Of a DNA stretch of 64,000 nucleotides, positions 51,601 through 59,127 are shown one piece after another (within the stretch, counting starts at the first letter, position 1; every line of letters begins with the position of its first letter). Under the pieces are notes generated by a model. The model was not told the origin of the DNA. It did not search any database and worked only from the letters and a program-made list of their open reading frames with translations. The position numbers and the translations under genes are program-made. This stretch comes from Henricia sp. BOLD:AAB3569 (taxonomy: Eukaryota > Echinodermata > Asteroidea > Spinulosida > Echinasteridae), in the NCBI GenBank assembly GCA_037783545.1, contig JBBELK010000298.1, positions 2,170,001 through 2,234,000 on the forward strand. Direction: 5' to 3'.

Positions 51601-54600
51601 TTACTATGAGCTGAAACACAGGACTTGGAAAGAAAGTTTTAAAAAATTATAAACTTTAGCATGTCTTCAGAACCCCGTATTTGATAACAATTTACAACTT
51701 TGGTTTTTATCAAATCCCATATTCAATTGCCAAAATAGTTTGTAGATTTCTCATTTTTTATAACAGAAGAAGTGTAGGGCATTGTGCGGGAAAAGTACTG
51801 TATAATAAATATACCTGAAGGAATAGAAATTTCAATGAGTCACCACAAAAAAATTGTCGGACAGTGTTTTCATACAAAAACCAGGAGGAAGGAACAACAT
51901 CCACTTTTCTAGAATGAAGTGACCTGTGAAATATATGCCAACCTTTACGCTTTTGTCCATTGGTTGGCTTTTGCACGAGATGAACTGTATTGGAACAATC
52001 AAATATTTGAAAGTGTCCTCAATATGTTTACAAGGCCTTTTTGACATTTGTGATAGAAAGTCTTTTCAATTGAATACCAGTGGCCTAGGCACCCTGGTTT
52101 CTATTGTGCATGTATTCCAATATGCTGGATAAACCACTGAATACACATTGTACTGTGTTGGACCTGCCTGTTGGCTCCACTCCACTTGCGTAAAATATTA
52201 CAAAAGTACACATGTAATAGGTTTATAGCAAGAGTAATATCCATGTTTAAATTGAACTTTAGTCGTGTTTCTCTTGAGACCCATTTACAGGATAATGCTG
52301 GAAAAGACGGAAAATGTGCTCAGTAGAAACAGGTCTTACCCGCTATTTTCCGGTAAATGGTGGGGAGAATTTTCTCCCGCAATTTTCCTTCTTGAGGAAG
52401 GAAAATGCCGGGGAATTTATTCGGTAAACGCCAATAGAAACACACACCGTTCTGCTCGAGTACGCATACAGGGGAGAAAATGTAAACAAGACGGTAACTG
52501 CACAATGACTGATCCAATGCATGTGCTGTGACTTTTACCCGGAAAATTCACGAAGCATGATAGAAGGCTCAGTAGAAGCTTTGCGTTACCTGCTATACAC
52601 CAATCCAGTAACTAAGGTCTCCTTCTCTGTACATCCGCCATAGCTGGGGGGCTTCCACTGAATGAACTGTATGTTTTTGCTGCTGCTGAAGCTGCATTTT
52701 GTTTACTTCGAACAAGTTGCGCATCTTTGTAGGGTTGTGTGTACCGGTACGCGAAGGCAGGCGCGTCGCATGTACGCGAAGGAGGAGCGTCGCGTGCACG
52801 CGCAGGGGGCACGTTCAGGCATGTAATGGATGAGCGCTTTTCGTTCTAACAGCAACACAAAACGCACAACCCATGCATTGGACGCCCCCAGCTATGGCGG
52901 ATATACAGGGAAGTAGACTTTCGTTACCAGCAAATTGGTTTAACGGTAAAATTCTGGATCTTCAATAGAAGTTGTGCAGCAGGGAGCCAATCACATGCAC
53001 ACGATATACATTGTAGGATGATGACATTCAATTTGAAAGTAATAAAATAACTTTGGCACAGGTCACAATTTTTTATTTAGCTAGAGAAAGGTACATGTAC
53101 ACCCTATAAAATAGTGCTTGCAAAGGTCAGTGGAAATTCTAAGGATGGGCCATGAACCAAATATTTGTTCGTACTTTTCTTTCCCCAAATTGCCATTCAG
53201 ATGAAACAGTCCATGGCTGCTGACGAGACGCTTGGCTGCGGATGATCTTTCCCTTTATATGTTTCTTTCAGCCAAGAAGCATTAACCATGCAGTTCTTAA
53301 CTTGTTCAACATGGCGTGCAAAAACTCTTCAAATGGATCTGATTAATTCTGGTTCTTTCAGAGCATGATGAAAAGCATTTTTACTTTATCAAACTGAAAG
53401 CAATGGGGGAAACAGTGGGAACAAACAGCAGTGTCGTTGCCAGTATTTCAAAGTGGCAGTGGGGAAAGGCGTTAGGGGTGGCACGAAAGGGTGCTCCGGG
53501 ATGTGTTACACAACACTTGGGACAACGGCTTAAATAACATCCCTTCTAAAGGATAGAGCAACTATGGTTAAACCCCTTTGAGGGTGGCACACTTATAAGG
53601 GTGGAACAAAGCAGCTTATAATAACAGCTGACATAATGATTTTTTTTTTAAATCTCAAATCTCATGGGGAGGAGGCGCGACAGGAACATGGTGCGGTAAG
53701 TTACCTGTGTGAAGTTGGTTACTTATTCGACGTTCGACGTTCAATATTCAATAAGGAGCTGTTACGTATTCAACTTTCAATAAGGAGCTGTTACTTATTC
53801 GACATTAAATACATGCAATAAGGAGCTGTTACTTATGCACCTATCAATTGGTTCCCCCCTCCCCCACCCCCCACTCTGCCCCATCCCCTAGGTGGGGGTT
53901 TGGTCACGTTTTTCATGCCCCATGGTGGGGCATTTGACCCTTTGAAATAAAATGTTCTGTGCATTTGTATGTCGAATAAGTAACAGCTCCTTATCATGCT
54001 TATTGAAAGTTGAATAAGTAACAGCTACTTATTGAATATTGAACGTCGAACGTCGAACAAGTAACCAACTTCACACTGGTTACAAAGTTAGGGGTTCGTG
54101 GAACTTTAAATCGTAGGCCATACGTAAGCTAATGTTGCTTTTAGCTTACGAGTAACTTTCACTTACAGTGGAATTATACCTAAGAAACAAAAGACCTTGT
54201 ACTCAACAAGTACAGCTTGTACATTATTTTAATGAAAAAATAAAATAAAATTACCTACTCAGTACTGAAAAGCGGATAAGGGTCTTTCTATAAATTTGGG
54301 GTCTACTTTTTTTTGTCCCCGTTACATCTGACATCTTGTAAAATGTTGTATTTTGTAAATTCAGGACATATTCTTTAAATGCCTTCTATTTCAAAGAGTG
54401 ATTACATAAAATACAATTCATAAAAATATGGTTTGAAGGCATTTTTAATGATACTTGTATGGCAAATAGCAAAATGTCAGGTGTAACGGGGACAGAAAAA
54501 TGTCACACGTTGGACCCCAAATTTATAGAATGACCCATATACGAACTTTATAAAGAAAGTCAATTTTAGCGATGTGCCACACTATGGGCGCCGTCATTTT

Positions 54601-57600
54601 GGCCGAATACTCGGCAAAGAATGACATTCTTGCGTACAACTTCTTCAGGCCTCGAAATTTTCCCATAGGCAATTTTTTTCTTAGTAAAGGGCACCTAAAT
54701 GAGGAAAATGGAAAATTTGTGTTAGAACTTTAAGGGCAACACAGCAAAAGCATAGGGCTCCGATGGCAATGCATAGTTTTGACCAGTCAATCAAGCCGAA
54801 CCCGCCGACCATTCACAACAGAGCTACCCCCCGGTAGCAGACACCGCCCACATAGGTCAAAGTGATGCAATCATCACAACAATCATGCGATTTTCTGCCC
54901 ATACAGTTTGTATGTTGTATGCGCCAGTGACCGGGTGAATTTTGGTTTCAATGTCGGGCGATTTGCTGCTCAGAGGTACATGTAGGAAAGCGCATTTATA
55001 TGAATACCGGTATATGTCATCCCTGCATTACTAGCCCTTCGCTCTGTGTGTGCTACGGTAACTGTCGACCCTAAAACATAAATACCTTTGAGTTTTCTCC
55101 AATGAATCTGTGCTTTCCATGCCGAGTCCCGTTGCTTTGTACATTGTGTCGCCATTTTTGTGCGATGGCTTGTGAGCACATAGCAACAGTATCTAAGGGG
55201 CTGGGTTAACTGGGCAATCTCGGAACTATGCATTTGCCGTGGTGCCATGGGTTATCTGAAGGCAGGCCTTCATTTTAATAAATCTGAGGAGAGCTGTGCA
55301 TCGCTCTCCTTAAATCAAAAGGTGAATTAAGGAGAGTGATTTTAAAATCGCTCTCCTTAAATCAAAAGAATGAATTAAGGAGAGTGATTTGCTCTCGCTA
55401 ACAAAACGCAAGTTTAAAGGCCCTGGACACTATTTGTAGTTACTCAAAATGACAACCAAAGGTGTCTATGCCTTTAATAAACACATACGCAAGAAAAGGA
55501 ACACAACATTCACCAGTAGTTCAACTTTTTCTTACTCAATTTAAAGAGTTCAATTATGAAACCGTTTCTTTTTATACCACCTCTGACAATTCCATTAGTT
55601 TGCAAAATAAAAACCCAGAGTTGAGAGACAAACGGTGACACACACAGTCATATTTTAATGTTTGTCATTGACCAATCACAACTGCGAAACTTAACCACCA
55701 ATTGAGCTGTTTGATAATAATAATAATATTGTTTGAATGGTGATCGGGTTTTAAGGCCAGTAATTATTCAATGAGAAACATGGCCCAATTTCATCCTTAG
55801 CACAATTTTCATTTAATTAGCTGTTACCCATAGGCAAGGGTAAATTGCTGGCTAACCGCGAATTTCAAACCCGGAAGTAAGGGCAGGTGTTTTCCCGCTA
55901 GCGGCCGCCGGCCGGACGGGCCGCCACATGTTTGTATATGATTTATAGCAAGGTTCATGAAGTCAAAGACTCAAAGTTAAATGCATCTTATGTAGATTGT
56001 TTTGAAAATAAAGTTTATGTAACTTAGACAAAATAAAAATACCTTTGAAGGATGTGCATAATAAAGAAAAATCTCGAAAAATTTACGGAGAGTTGAAGAC
56101 GTCGATGACGAAGTCCGCAAGTCAACAAATTCACCGGTTTCTCCGATGGCAGCAGCACAGTGCACAGACTAGTGCACAAACACGGTAAGTATGAAGGCAC
56201 ATGTACAAACTGTACAGTGCCTTCACCTGGGACGGCCTGACGCATGTGCTATGTACGATAACAGTTGGCCCAGTCGCTCCATTACGCCCACGGCGATTGG
56301 CTAGTTTCAGTGCACGTGGTGACTTTAAAGCGCAAAAAGCCGGCCGGATACCTTGCGTTTCGTCCGTGATCCGATCACGATAGCGCTATAGCGCACGTTA
56401 TGCAGTCGCATCACAAGGTGTACGGGTTTTGCGATGCGTTTTGATGGCGATGTGGTCACGATTTTGTGTAGGCCTACGTGTCCGTCGAAACGCAATCGCA
56501 AAATTTCGAGCATGCTCGAAATTTGGCGTCTGTGGAATCGCAACGGAGTGAGAACGCAAGGAGTACATTTTTCAGCGATTTCGATCTTACTGCCCAAAAT
56601 AAAATATAGGCCCTATGCCACACGTTTTAAAGGTATTTGATTCCCTTTTTTCTATCGTACATGGCTTTTGTCATGCGTTCGGTCCCATCCTATTCCCGAG
56701 TAGGCCTAAACTAAAACCACAAAGGACAGTGGCACAGAACTTGACATGACATTGTAGGTACTGCAGCCGATCTCACGAAAGAGTGCGCAGCTTGCCTAAC
56801 TGTACAACCAAATATTCAATCACCATCGCACGCACCCTGACCATCTTGACACGACTGCCGCTTTTGTTATTGTCGCCTTTCAAGTTGCCGAATGCCGATA
56901 TGGTAAGCTCGGCCCCCGAAGGCACTCATTGGCTGCTTCACGCAGACCATGCACAGACCGACAACCAATAGGGAAGCTTTTTACAAACAACCCGTAATAA
57001 CACCTCCAATCATTTGCGGTAATTTAGCGCTCGCTGTCATGTCATGCATGCAGCTGGGTTTGAAAGGGCGCCCTCATTTGATGACGAATAGTTGGGCTTT
57101 TGTTATGGGACATGTTCAGTGAAAAAGCTGTTTCCTGCTTACCTTTTGGGCGTGTTTTATGCAGATACATGTACCCGTCCTCAGTCGGTTTCTGTCTGTA
57201 TGACGAAGAAATGCTGTAAACCAGCGTCCAAAACCAATTTGCGTCCGTAATTCATTCTCTCGGTCTTTGCTGGGCTGCACTCCCGGCGACCAAACTGCCG
57301 AGGCGACGAGTTCCGTCCCATTTTCCCGAAAATATTCTACATTGCCTATTTATCAATTCCATGGTTTTTGGGCAAACTTCCTCAAAATGCAGCCAAACTT
57401 GCAAGATTTCCGATCACACGACCGGTTGCAAAGTTTGATGCACGATCGGCAGCAAAGTTTGAGAGAATTTAGGCCTATCAAAAATAATCACACGCACACC
57501 AAATAAACTAGGCCAAAGCTTCTTTTAATGTATCACATTGTATTACATTGAGCTGCCAGCAGTGCAGCACATATCACATAAACCACCACAGACAATGTAA

Positions 57601-58072
57601 TACAATACTCCATAAGTATCAATGGGCAGCCGCAGTGAATTCCCTCAAAGGGCCAGGGGAGCCGTTAATGTCGGCACTAGAATAAGTGGACACAAAAGAC
57701 GCATCCACGATCTTTTCTTGTTTTTCTTTCGTGGTTTTTGCTTTCGGAAACAATCCTTTTCATACGCTTACTTTTTTCAACAATTAGCGTTTTGAAAAAA
57801 ATGCTCTTGTTAAAATTGTAAGGAGCGCTTTTTTTTGCTCTCCTTAAAAATTTTAAGGAGCGCGGAGGAGCGCGAGCGCGATCGCGCTCCTTTAAAATGA
57901 AGGCCTGTGAAGGCCTGCTTCTTTGTGTATCGCTTACCTTTGAAGATGGGGCAGATCATGCCAAAGGCTTGTACAGGTCCAGCACGCACGTACTGGCCCA
58001 GCCCAAACTCCAGAACCAGTAAAGGGATACCGCACAGAATCAGCATGATGAAATAGGGGATCAGGAAGGCAC
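18500..58072 (-). CDS. SLC6 family Na+/Cl--dependent amino-acid/neurotransmitter transporter (12 coding exons, 5' end missing)
   Basis: Twelve exons, all with GT/AG sites and matching phases, give 537 aa from TM2 to the C terminus. SLC6 proteins are 12-TM plasma-membrane symporters that use Na+ (usually with Cl-) to import amino acids or neurotransmitters. Visible signatures: GAFLIPYF and [16 protein letters not shown] (TM2/loop 1); [15 protein letters not shown] (TM3); the paired loop-2 cysteines in [11 protein letters not shown], with NGT and NDT glycosylation sites; [17 protein letters not shown] (TM5); [15 protein letters not shown] (TM6 unwound region); CLGIDSQF (TM8); [20 protein letters not shown] (loop 4/TM10). 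The TM1 exon with GNVWRFPY was not found up to 64000. The substrate cannot be called; it is nearest in feel to invertebrate glycine/proline-like members. Oddities are Lys in TM8 where relatives have Glu, and introns loaded with repeats. Confidence 0.93.
18833..19374 (-). mobile_element. TTAA-type element, copy D (diverged)
   Basis: Same family as copies A-C with more substitutions. It begins AGGGCCCTGAAATGC after TTAA and ends near GGGGCCG before TTTAAA. In the last SLC6 intron. Confidence 0.8.
19406..19573 (-). CDS. SLC6 transporter exon k (TM11 end, TM12)
   Basis: The exon encodes [20 protein letters not shown], then [20 protein letters not shown] and [16 protein letters not shown]. The Y-YP-WA-A-GW---L-S---IP pattern marks TM12. 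56 codons, phase 0 both ends. Confidence 0.94.
19812..20143 (-). mobile_element. tRNA-derived SINE (family B), minus strand
   Basis: Reverse complement of the 9293-9615 SINE: the tail is near 19830 and the tRNA-like head GGTCTAGTGGGTATAAAGTG is at the right end. Between SLC6 exons k and j. Confidence 0.88.
20266..20962. mobile_element. TAGGGATGGGACG-end MITE
   Basis: Inverted ends TAGGGATGGGACGTTTAACT and GAATTAACCG...CCCGTCCCTA with GGTTAACCG motifs. The ends resemble hAT-type elements. It is interrupted by the TTAA-type element at 20300-20642. Confidence 0.8.
20300..20642. mobile_element. TTAA-type MITE nested in the 20266 element
   Basis: Inverted ends AGGAGTGTGACCAGA and CTGGTCACGCTCCT, flanked by TTAA at 20296-20299 and 20643-20646. 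Confidence 0.88.
21305..21405 (-). CDS. SLC6 transporter exon j (cytosolic loop, TM11)
   Basis: Two bases complete Gly, then [20 protein letters not shown] and [13 protein letters not shown]. The (Y)G-x-x-R-x--N-I---G pattern and W-F-SP are family hallmarks. The donor is TCG|GTAAGG, phase 0. Confidence 0.93.
21938..22037 (-). CDS. SLC6 transporter exon i (TM10)
   Basis: The exon encodes [20 protein letters not shown] and [13 protein letters not shown] plus one base of Gly. The [12 protein letters not shown] motif starts TM10. The acceptor is TTCAAG and the donor G|GTGAGT. Confidence 0.94.
22365..22439 (+). mobile_element. SINE 3' fragment, split by the LINE
   Basis: TTTTGAGGAATCCTTGGTTT and ACCAGAAAG are the family-A SINE 3' end. 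The (AAT)n tail resumes at 24018-24042, on the far side of the LINE. Confidence 0.8.
22440..24017 (-). mobile_element. 5'-truncated non-LTR retrotransposon (LINE)
   Basis: Contains one open frame, 23999-22578, plus a 3' UTR ending in short GAATGGTT/GAATG repeats at 22440-22465. A 7-bp target duplication AAGACAT flanks it (22433-22439 and 24018-24024). It lies in sense orientation in an SLC6 intron and is cut off inside the reverse transcriptase domain, as usual for incomplete reverse transcription. Confidence 0.9.
22578..23999 (-). CDS. LINE reverse transcriptase, C-terminal 473 codons (open, truncated)
   Basis: This is part of the polyprotein that copies LINE RNA into the genome by target-primed reverse transcription. 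It shows the RT palm: [20 protein letters not shown], the catalytic [13 protein letters not shown] with YADD at about residue 82, the SKSK segment and the YLGVKL region. A thumb/connection domain with [13 protein letters not shown] follows. A C-terminal zinc-knuckle-like CPLC...HYVLVC is near residue 420. The endonuclease domain and the first RT blocks are missing. The frame has no stop, so the insertion is probably young. The clade was not assigned; CR1/L2-like groups end in similar short repeats. The ATG at 23999 is simply the first Met in the truncated frame. Confidence 0.9.
   Translation of the reverse strand: MYAQAKSCVKVNNKVSLGFPCQLGVRQGENLSPLLFSIYLNDFERFISKKFNGLSTVAADVRDFLSDDDVEVFLKLYTLLYADDTVVLAESASELQNALNAVFDYCKLWHLTVNSSKSKIVIFARGKVRSFPDFLFGEEKLSVVQDYNYLGVKLNYNGLFNKAINKQVEQARRALFSLKTKATKLDLPIDIQCQLFDQVVTPVLLYGCEIWGFSNIAQIESFYKTFLKNLLRVNYRTANCIAYGELGRLELKYTVQLRMFNFWLHIVTNPNRLSNVMYRLMRTLYDHNIVRSKWIDCMKTLLDDTGYSMLWNSTNINASHKSRLSKCLERRLKDVANQKWESDLSSNRLCSFYRIIKTDKCLENYLIKLNNSCKTVLARFRTGNHHLPYTETRYVPNSSVVDICPLCNSHVNCDEFHYVLVCPSLTHERSTLIKRFYWTRPNPDKLGLLFNVRSSNQLCNLAKFIKMIMSKFN
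24703..25043 (-). mobile_element. SINE (family A), minus strand
   Basis: The right end is the tRNA-like head (GGGGTACCGTGGCCGAGTGG on the minus strand, B box GGTTCGATACCCGG). The left end has AAGGATTCCTT and a T-rich tail. It touches the MITE at 25044. Confidence 0.85.
25044..25611. mobile_element. AATAGACC-end MITE abutting SLC6 exon h
   Basis: Inverted ends AATAGACCAATCCAGTAAGC / GCTTACTGGATCGGTCTATT continue to CTCCGCCCA. Its right end supplies the intron from position +3 of the exon h donor. A longer copy is at 30261-31385. Confidence 0.9.
25614..25754 (-). CDS. SLC6 transporter exon h (TM8 end, TM9, loop 4)
   Basis: The exon encodes [38 protein letters not shown] and LLGIPHIMQ. The Lys in AMVK stands where other members I recall have Glu. 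The donor is CAG|GTAATAGACC, and from +3 onward the donor sequence is the end of a MITE. Confidence 0.93.
25916..25977. repeat. 19-bp tandem repeat, 3.3 copies
   Basis: GTCTTGAGATTATATCGGT repeated at 25916, 25935 and 25954 and then a partial unit. Intronic. Confidence 0.95.
26267..26379 (-). CDS. SLC6 transporter exon g (loop and TM8 start)
   Basis: The exon encodes (G)[20 protein letters not shown] and [16 protein letters not shown]. The GPGL-F--YP and LGIDSQ motifs are family hallmarks; the TM8 segment contributes to the Na+ site. Phase 0 donor CAG|GTGAGT. Confidence 0.94.
27248..27372 (-). CDS. SLC6 transporter exon f (TM7)
   Basis: One base completes Arg, then [20 protein letters not shown] and [11 protein letters not shown], the usual TM7 pattern with the D-x-x-x-I-x-x-x-N-S-x-T-S core. 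It ends in one base of Gly before GTAAAA. Confidence 0.93.
27373..28940. other. SLC6 intron, no element recognised
   Basis: AT-rich intron sequence between exons f and e. It has a poly-A run at 27393-27406. No gene or clear inverted-repeat element seen. Confidence 0.45.
28945..29624. mobile_element. TTAA-type element related to 58604 and 42755
   Basis: Starts AGGCCCAATGTATCATTTGC after TTAA (28941-28944) and ends GCAAATGATACAT before TTAA (29625-29628). A second internal head at about 29268 and the hairpin AAGTCCCGTGCACAGGACTT at 29431-29450 are shared with 42755-43512. Confidence 0.75.
30261..31385. mobile_element. AATAGACC-end MITE, copy 2, carrying a nested element
   Basis: Ends match 25044-25611 and both flanks of the interior align with that copy. 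It is longer because of the insertion at 30735-31276. Confidence 0.9.
30735..31276. mobile_element. hAT-like MITE nested in the AATAGACC element
   Basis: Inverted ends CAGGGGCGGATTGCAATA / TATTGCAATCCGCCCCTG. Flanking GCGCTGAC (left) and GCTCTGAC (right, offset by one base) look like a decayed 8-bp target duplication. CAGGGGCGG ends are typical of hAT elements. Confidence 0.85.
31460..31566 (-). CDS. SLC6 transporter exon e (TM6 with unwound substrate/ion segment)
   Basis: The exon encodes [20 protein letters not shown] and [15 protein letters not shown] plus two bases of Arg. The FSSYNKFH segment is the broken helix that binds substrate and ions in SLC6. The donor is AG|GTATGT. Confidence 0.93.
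32298..32349. repeat. Poly-C / C-rich simple repeat
   Basis: Over 20 consecutive C flanked by CCCCCACAACCC and CACCCCCC. Length is likely to vary and to be mis-sequenced. Confidence 0.9.
34880..35150 (+). mobile_element. SINE-like element
   Basis: B-box-like GGTTCAAATCCCATCC at 34950 and a 3' end AAATCCTTGGTTTCTGTAC shared with family A. The A box is poorly conserved. Confidence 0.6.
36030..36507. mobile_element. TTTTATATAA-end MITE
   Basis: Inverted ends TTTATATAACGCCCAAGTAG and CTACTTGGGCATTATATAAA, extending about 30 bp. The interior is unknown. In the intron between exons e and d. Confidence 0.85.
36800..37230. repeat. Imperfect long inverted repeat
   Basis: GTACCTGGAATACCTCGCAC and GTGTGAGGTATTCCAGGTA are inverted, with CTGGCAAATCGG / CCGATTTGCCAG further out. 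A decayed foldback element is likely. Confidence 0.7.
38440..38725 (+). mobile_element. SINE (family B), diverged
   Basis: CGTCAACCCAAGCGATATTT, CTGATAGGGTTGGGCACC and GGTTCTGGTGATTTCCTGAT match the 9293-9615 SINE. The tRNA-like head is eroded. It lies between two copies of TTTAGACTTGCAGGGATG (38045 and 38871). Confidence 0.75.
39469..39804. mobile_element. GGCCAAATAAAATAAATGG-end MITE
   Basis: Ends GGCCAAATAAAATAAATGG and CCATTTATTTTGTTTGGCC plus GTTTACGGTAAC / GTTACCGTAAAC are inverted; total about 336 bp. Confidence 0.85.
40455..40584 (+). mobile_element. SINE (family A) 3' fragment with (AAT)n tail
   Basis: TGTCTCTGGCCATTTCTAAT, GAGGAATCCCTGGTATGAAT and an AATAATAATAAT tail match the 3' part of family A. 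Confidence 0.75.
40600..41836. other. SLC6 intron, nothing recognised
   Basis: AT-rich sequence. Only a short GAATGACCTA direct repeat at 41418-41445 stands out. Confidence 0.45.
41837..42232 (+). mobile_element. ATTGATTGCTTTCC-end MITE, copy 3
   Basis: Same start and end as 13608-13999, with the last few bases altered (GAAAGCAATCATT). About 200 bp downstream of SLC6 exon d in transcript order. Confidence 0.9.
42436..42570 (-). CDS. SLC6 transporter exon d (TM5)
   Basis: The exon encodes [20 protein letters not shown] and the following loop [20 protein letters not shown]. It is 45 codons, phase 0 at both ends, with acceptor ATCTCAG and donor AAA|GTGAGT. Confidence 0.94.
42875..43292. mobile_element. 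Harbinger-like MITE (TTA target duplication)
   Basis: Inverted ends AGCCCGCCGCACACCTTTGC / GCAAAGGTGTGCAGCGGGCT, flanked by TTA at 42872-42874 and 43293-43295. A 3-bp TTA duplication fits PIF/Harbinger; assignment is an inference. Itself interrupted at 43006-43234. Confidence 0.85.
43006..43234. mobile_element. CAGGGCTCGAA-end MITE, innermost of the nest
   Basis: Ends CAGGGCTCGAATTTC and GTATTTCGAGCCCTG with CCGGT repeated at 43001-43005 and 43235-43239. The interior has mirrored CTAGACCA / TGGTCTAG motifs. Ends look hAT-like, but only 5 bp of duplication is visible. Confidence 0.82.
44094..44340 (+). pseudogene. Tc1-type transposase C-terminal remnant
   Basis: From about 44116 it reads [20 protein letters not shown] and [18 protein letters not shown], then a TGA and frameshifts. 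This is the C-terminal catalytic block of Tc1/mariner transposases, which cut and paste DNA at TA sites through a DD34E triad. The third catalytic residue, Glu in NPIE, is Lys here (NPIK). With the stop and missing N terminus the copy is dead. No full inverted ends were found around it. Confidence 0.85.
44600..44732 (-). CDS. SLC6 transporter exon c (TM4)
   Basis: One base completes Asn, then [20 protein letters not shown] and [20 protein letters not shown]. The donor is AAG|GTACAT, phase 0. The VLQ...G...W-L pattern before TM4 is standard for the family. The exon was recovered from phase and homology. Confidence 0.92.
45546..45858. repeat. Direct duplication of about 105 bp
   Basis: 45546-45650 and 45754-45858 are similar, both with CATGTTTCT-GAAAAACATGAAC, CATTGCATTACACACTGTAC and TTGTCAACAGT. 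The period is 208 bp. Confidence 0.85.
45864..46549. mobile_element. GGCGTGTTCCCATTGGACT-end MITE
   Basis: Inverted ends GGCGTGTTCCCATTGGACT and AGTCCAATGGGAACACC. A degenerate internal repeat of the end (GTTCCCACTGGACTTTTCGA) is at 46341. GC-rich (CCGCG) motifs mark both halves. Confidence 0.85.
46944..47965. mobile_element. TATATGGGTCTGTCCACAG-end element with nested copy C
   Basis: Inverted ends TATATGGGTCTGTCCACAGT / ACTGTGGACAGACCCATATA followed by AATGGGGTACATTT. It is interrupted by the TTAA-type element at 47303-47872. The ends recall the GGGTCTTTC family at 14016. Confidence 0.85.
47303..47872 (+). mobile_element. TTAA-type element, copy C
   Basis: Near-identical to copy B (4131-4695). 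TTAA at 47299-47302 and 47873-47876. Nested in the 46944-47965 element. Confidence 0.9.
47966..49160. other. SLC6 intron, dispersed repeats only
   Basis: A GGCCACTATAAACAGGTGGCC motif recurs at 47990 and 48068. No exon recognised. Confidence 0.4.
49165..49262. repeat. Degenerate minisatellite
   Basis: Four to five units resembling GTGCCCAAAACTATGCAAATG, about 20-25 bp each. Confidence 0.8.
50043..50271 (-). CDS. SLC6 transporter exon b (TM3, extracellular loop 2)
   Basis: The exon encodes [20 protein letters not shown] and [10 protein letters not shown], then the large extracellular loop with the conserved cysteine pair ([11 protein letters not shown]) and two N-glycosylation sequons. It ends EEYF plus two bases before GTAAGG. 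Confidence 0.93.
50507..50985. mobile_element. TTCCCAAAATTAGGGGTC-end MITE
   Basis: Inverted ends ATTCCCAAAATTAGGGGTC / GACCCCTAATTTTGGGAAAT. Related in layout (GGGGTC, TTTGGTGTCCC) to the 14016 and 54280 family. 236 bp past SLC6 exon b in genome order. Confidence 0.8.
50986..52600. other. SLC6 intron, little recognised
   Basis: Includes a GGGGCCGTCCATAAAA repeat end at 51117 and a palindromic TTTTCCTTCTTGAGGAAGGAAAA at 52379-52403. No exon seen. Confidence 0.4.
52606..52922. mobile_element. Inverted-repeat element, TCCAGTAACTAAGGTCTCC end
   Basis: CTGTACATCCGCCATAGCTG at the left and CAGCTATGGCGGATATACAG at the right are inverted. The right end runs to GTAGACTTTCGTTACC. Confidence 0.8.
53706..54076. 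mobile_element. Foldback element with internal repeats
   Basis: GTGTGAAGTTGGTTACTTAT ... ACGTTCGACGTTCAATATTC is mirrored by GAATATTGAACGTCGAACGT ... CCAACTTCACAC. Each arm repeats AATAAGGAGCTGTTACTTAT two or three times. Confidence 0.88.
54280..54540. mobile_element. GGGTCTTTCTATAAATT-end MITE, copy 2
   Basis: Ends AAGGGTCTTTCTATAAATTT / AAATTTATAGAATGACCCAT. The interior is palindromic like copy 1 at 14016. Confidence 0.88.
54770..55232. mobile_element. GCATAGTT-end element, uninterrupted copy
   Basis: Matches both outer parts of 17142-18302, for example GACCAGTCAATCAAGCCGAA and GAGTTTTCTCCAATGAATCT. Ends GCATAGTT / CGGAACTATGC. Confidence 0.85.
55258..57922. mobile_element. Candidate 2.7-kb element bounded by GGCCTTCATTTTAA
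   Basis: The left end GAAGGCAGGCCTTCATTTTAA and the right end TTTAAAATGAAGGCCTGTGAAGGCC are inverted. Next to each lie mirrored CTCTCCTTAA / TTAAGGAG-like strings. No transposase was recognised inside. The two ends could also belong to two short elements. The right end lies 16 bp from SLC6 exon a. Confidence 0.45.
57938..58072 (-). CDS. SLC6 transporter exon a (TM2, intracellular loop 1)
   Basis: The acceptor TTTTGCAG precedes GT GCC TTC. The exon opens inside a Gly codon, giving (G)[18 protein letters not shown] and then [19 protein letters not shown]. The donor G|GTAAGC splits a Gly codon. It is the first exon visible, and its entry phase requires an upstream exon ending in one base. Confidence 0.93.
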
Positions 58073-58603
58073 CTGCAAAACATACCAAAATTATGTAGTT
58101 TACAGGACTTGAAAACTGAGGTGTTGTGTGGATGTGTATGATAAAAACCAAGTAACCTGTGTATAAGTCAGCATAATACCTCATTTAAGTTGTGAGAAAA
58201 CAATGAAAACTGTATCCACGCTTTCTAGAAATTGTGTGAAGCCACTGTCCTATTAGGCTGGCTCCCTGGCAGCGTAATTTTTTTGGACACCACTGCGAGG
58301 GGAAAATGAGGGGTTTTGTACCTTTTTGGCGTCTTGAGAGGACTATATAAGGCCAAGTAAAATAAATAACATGTTGCTCGTCCCCGCCCGCTCCAACTTT
58401 GGACGCCGCACCGATTTTTTTGTTATTTGTTATTTTTAAAAAAATAATAATAATAGGGGGAAAATAAAAAAAACAAATCAACTTATCGGAGTCCAGAAAA
58501 TCAACTCCACAAAAAGAAATATATGCAAACTCGATGTAAAAAAGTGTCCACCTTTATTCAGAATCCTCGCCGTTCGTTCGGTAACAAAAATGCGGCTGCT
58601 TAA

Positions 58604-59127
58604 AGGCCCAGTGGATCATTTGCAATGACCCCAAAAAGTAATCGACGAGTTTACAGGGGAAAAGTTCTGAACGTAAAGATTGAATTAATAGCAAAGTCCA
58701 TTGAAAGGTTTTCGCTCAAAATGATATATTTTTACCAGAAAATAATCCGTAAAGATGAAATTATTTAGATCGTTTGCAAACGATTTACTTATTTTTGGTT
58801 CGCATCTACGCGGTCCAAAATGCATGGGCGCTGTGTACTCCGTGTGCGTGTTCCAACGCGATGCATTTTTATGGATCGCGCGCGCACGCAGTATGTGCGC
58901 CACAGAGTGCATGACACAAGCCACATAGTACCCGATCAACAGTGAGAACGAATATTTGAAACACCCCGCCAAGACCAGGAAAATGCATATGAATTTTCAT
59001 GGTTTTTTTAAACGTGGTACATTTGACAAAGCTGAAATTTCTTCGGATGAGTTTGTTGATGTCTTTCTTTTGATTTATAATGGTTTTATTCGCAGAATCG
59101 CTCAAAAACAGATCATCTACAGGGCCT
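58604..59127. mobile_element. TTAA-type element
   Basis: Starts AGGCCCAGTGGATCATTTGC and ends TCATCTACAGGGCCT between TTAA at 58600-58603 and 59128-59131. The left end matches 28945. Confidence 0.88.
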
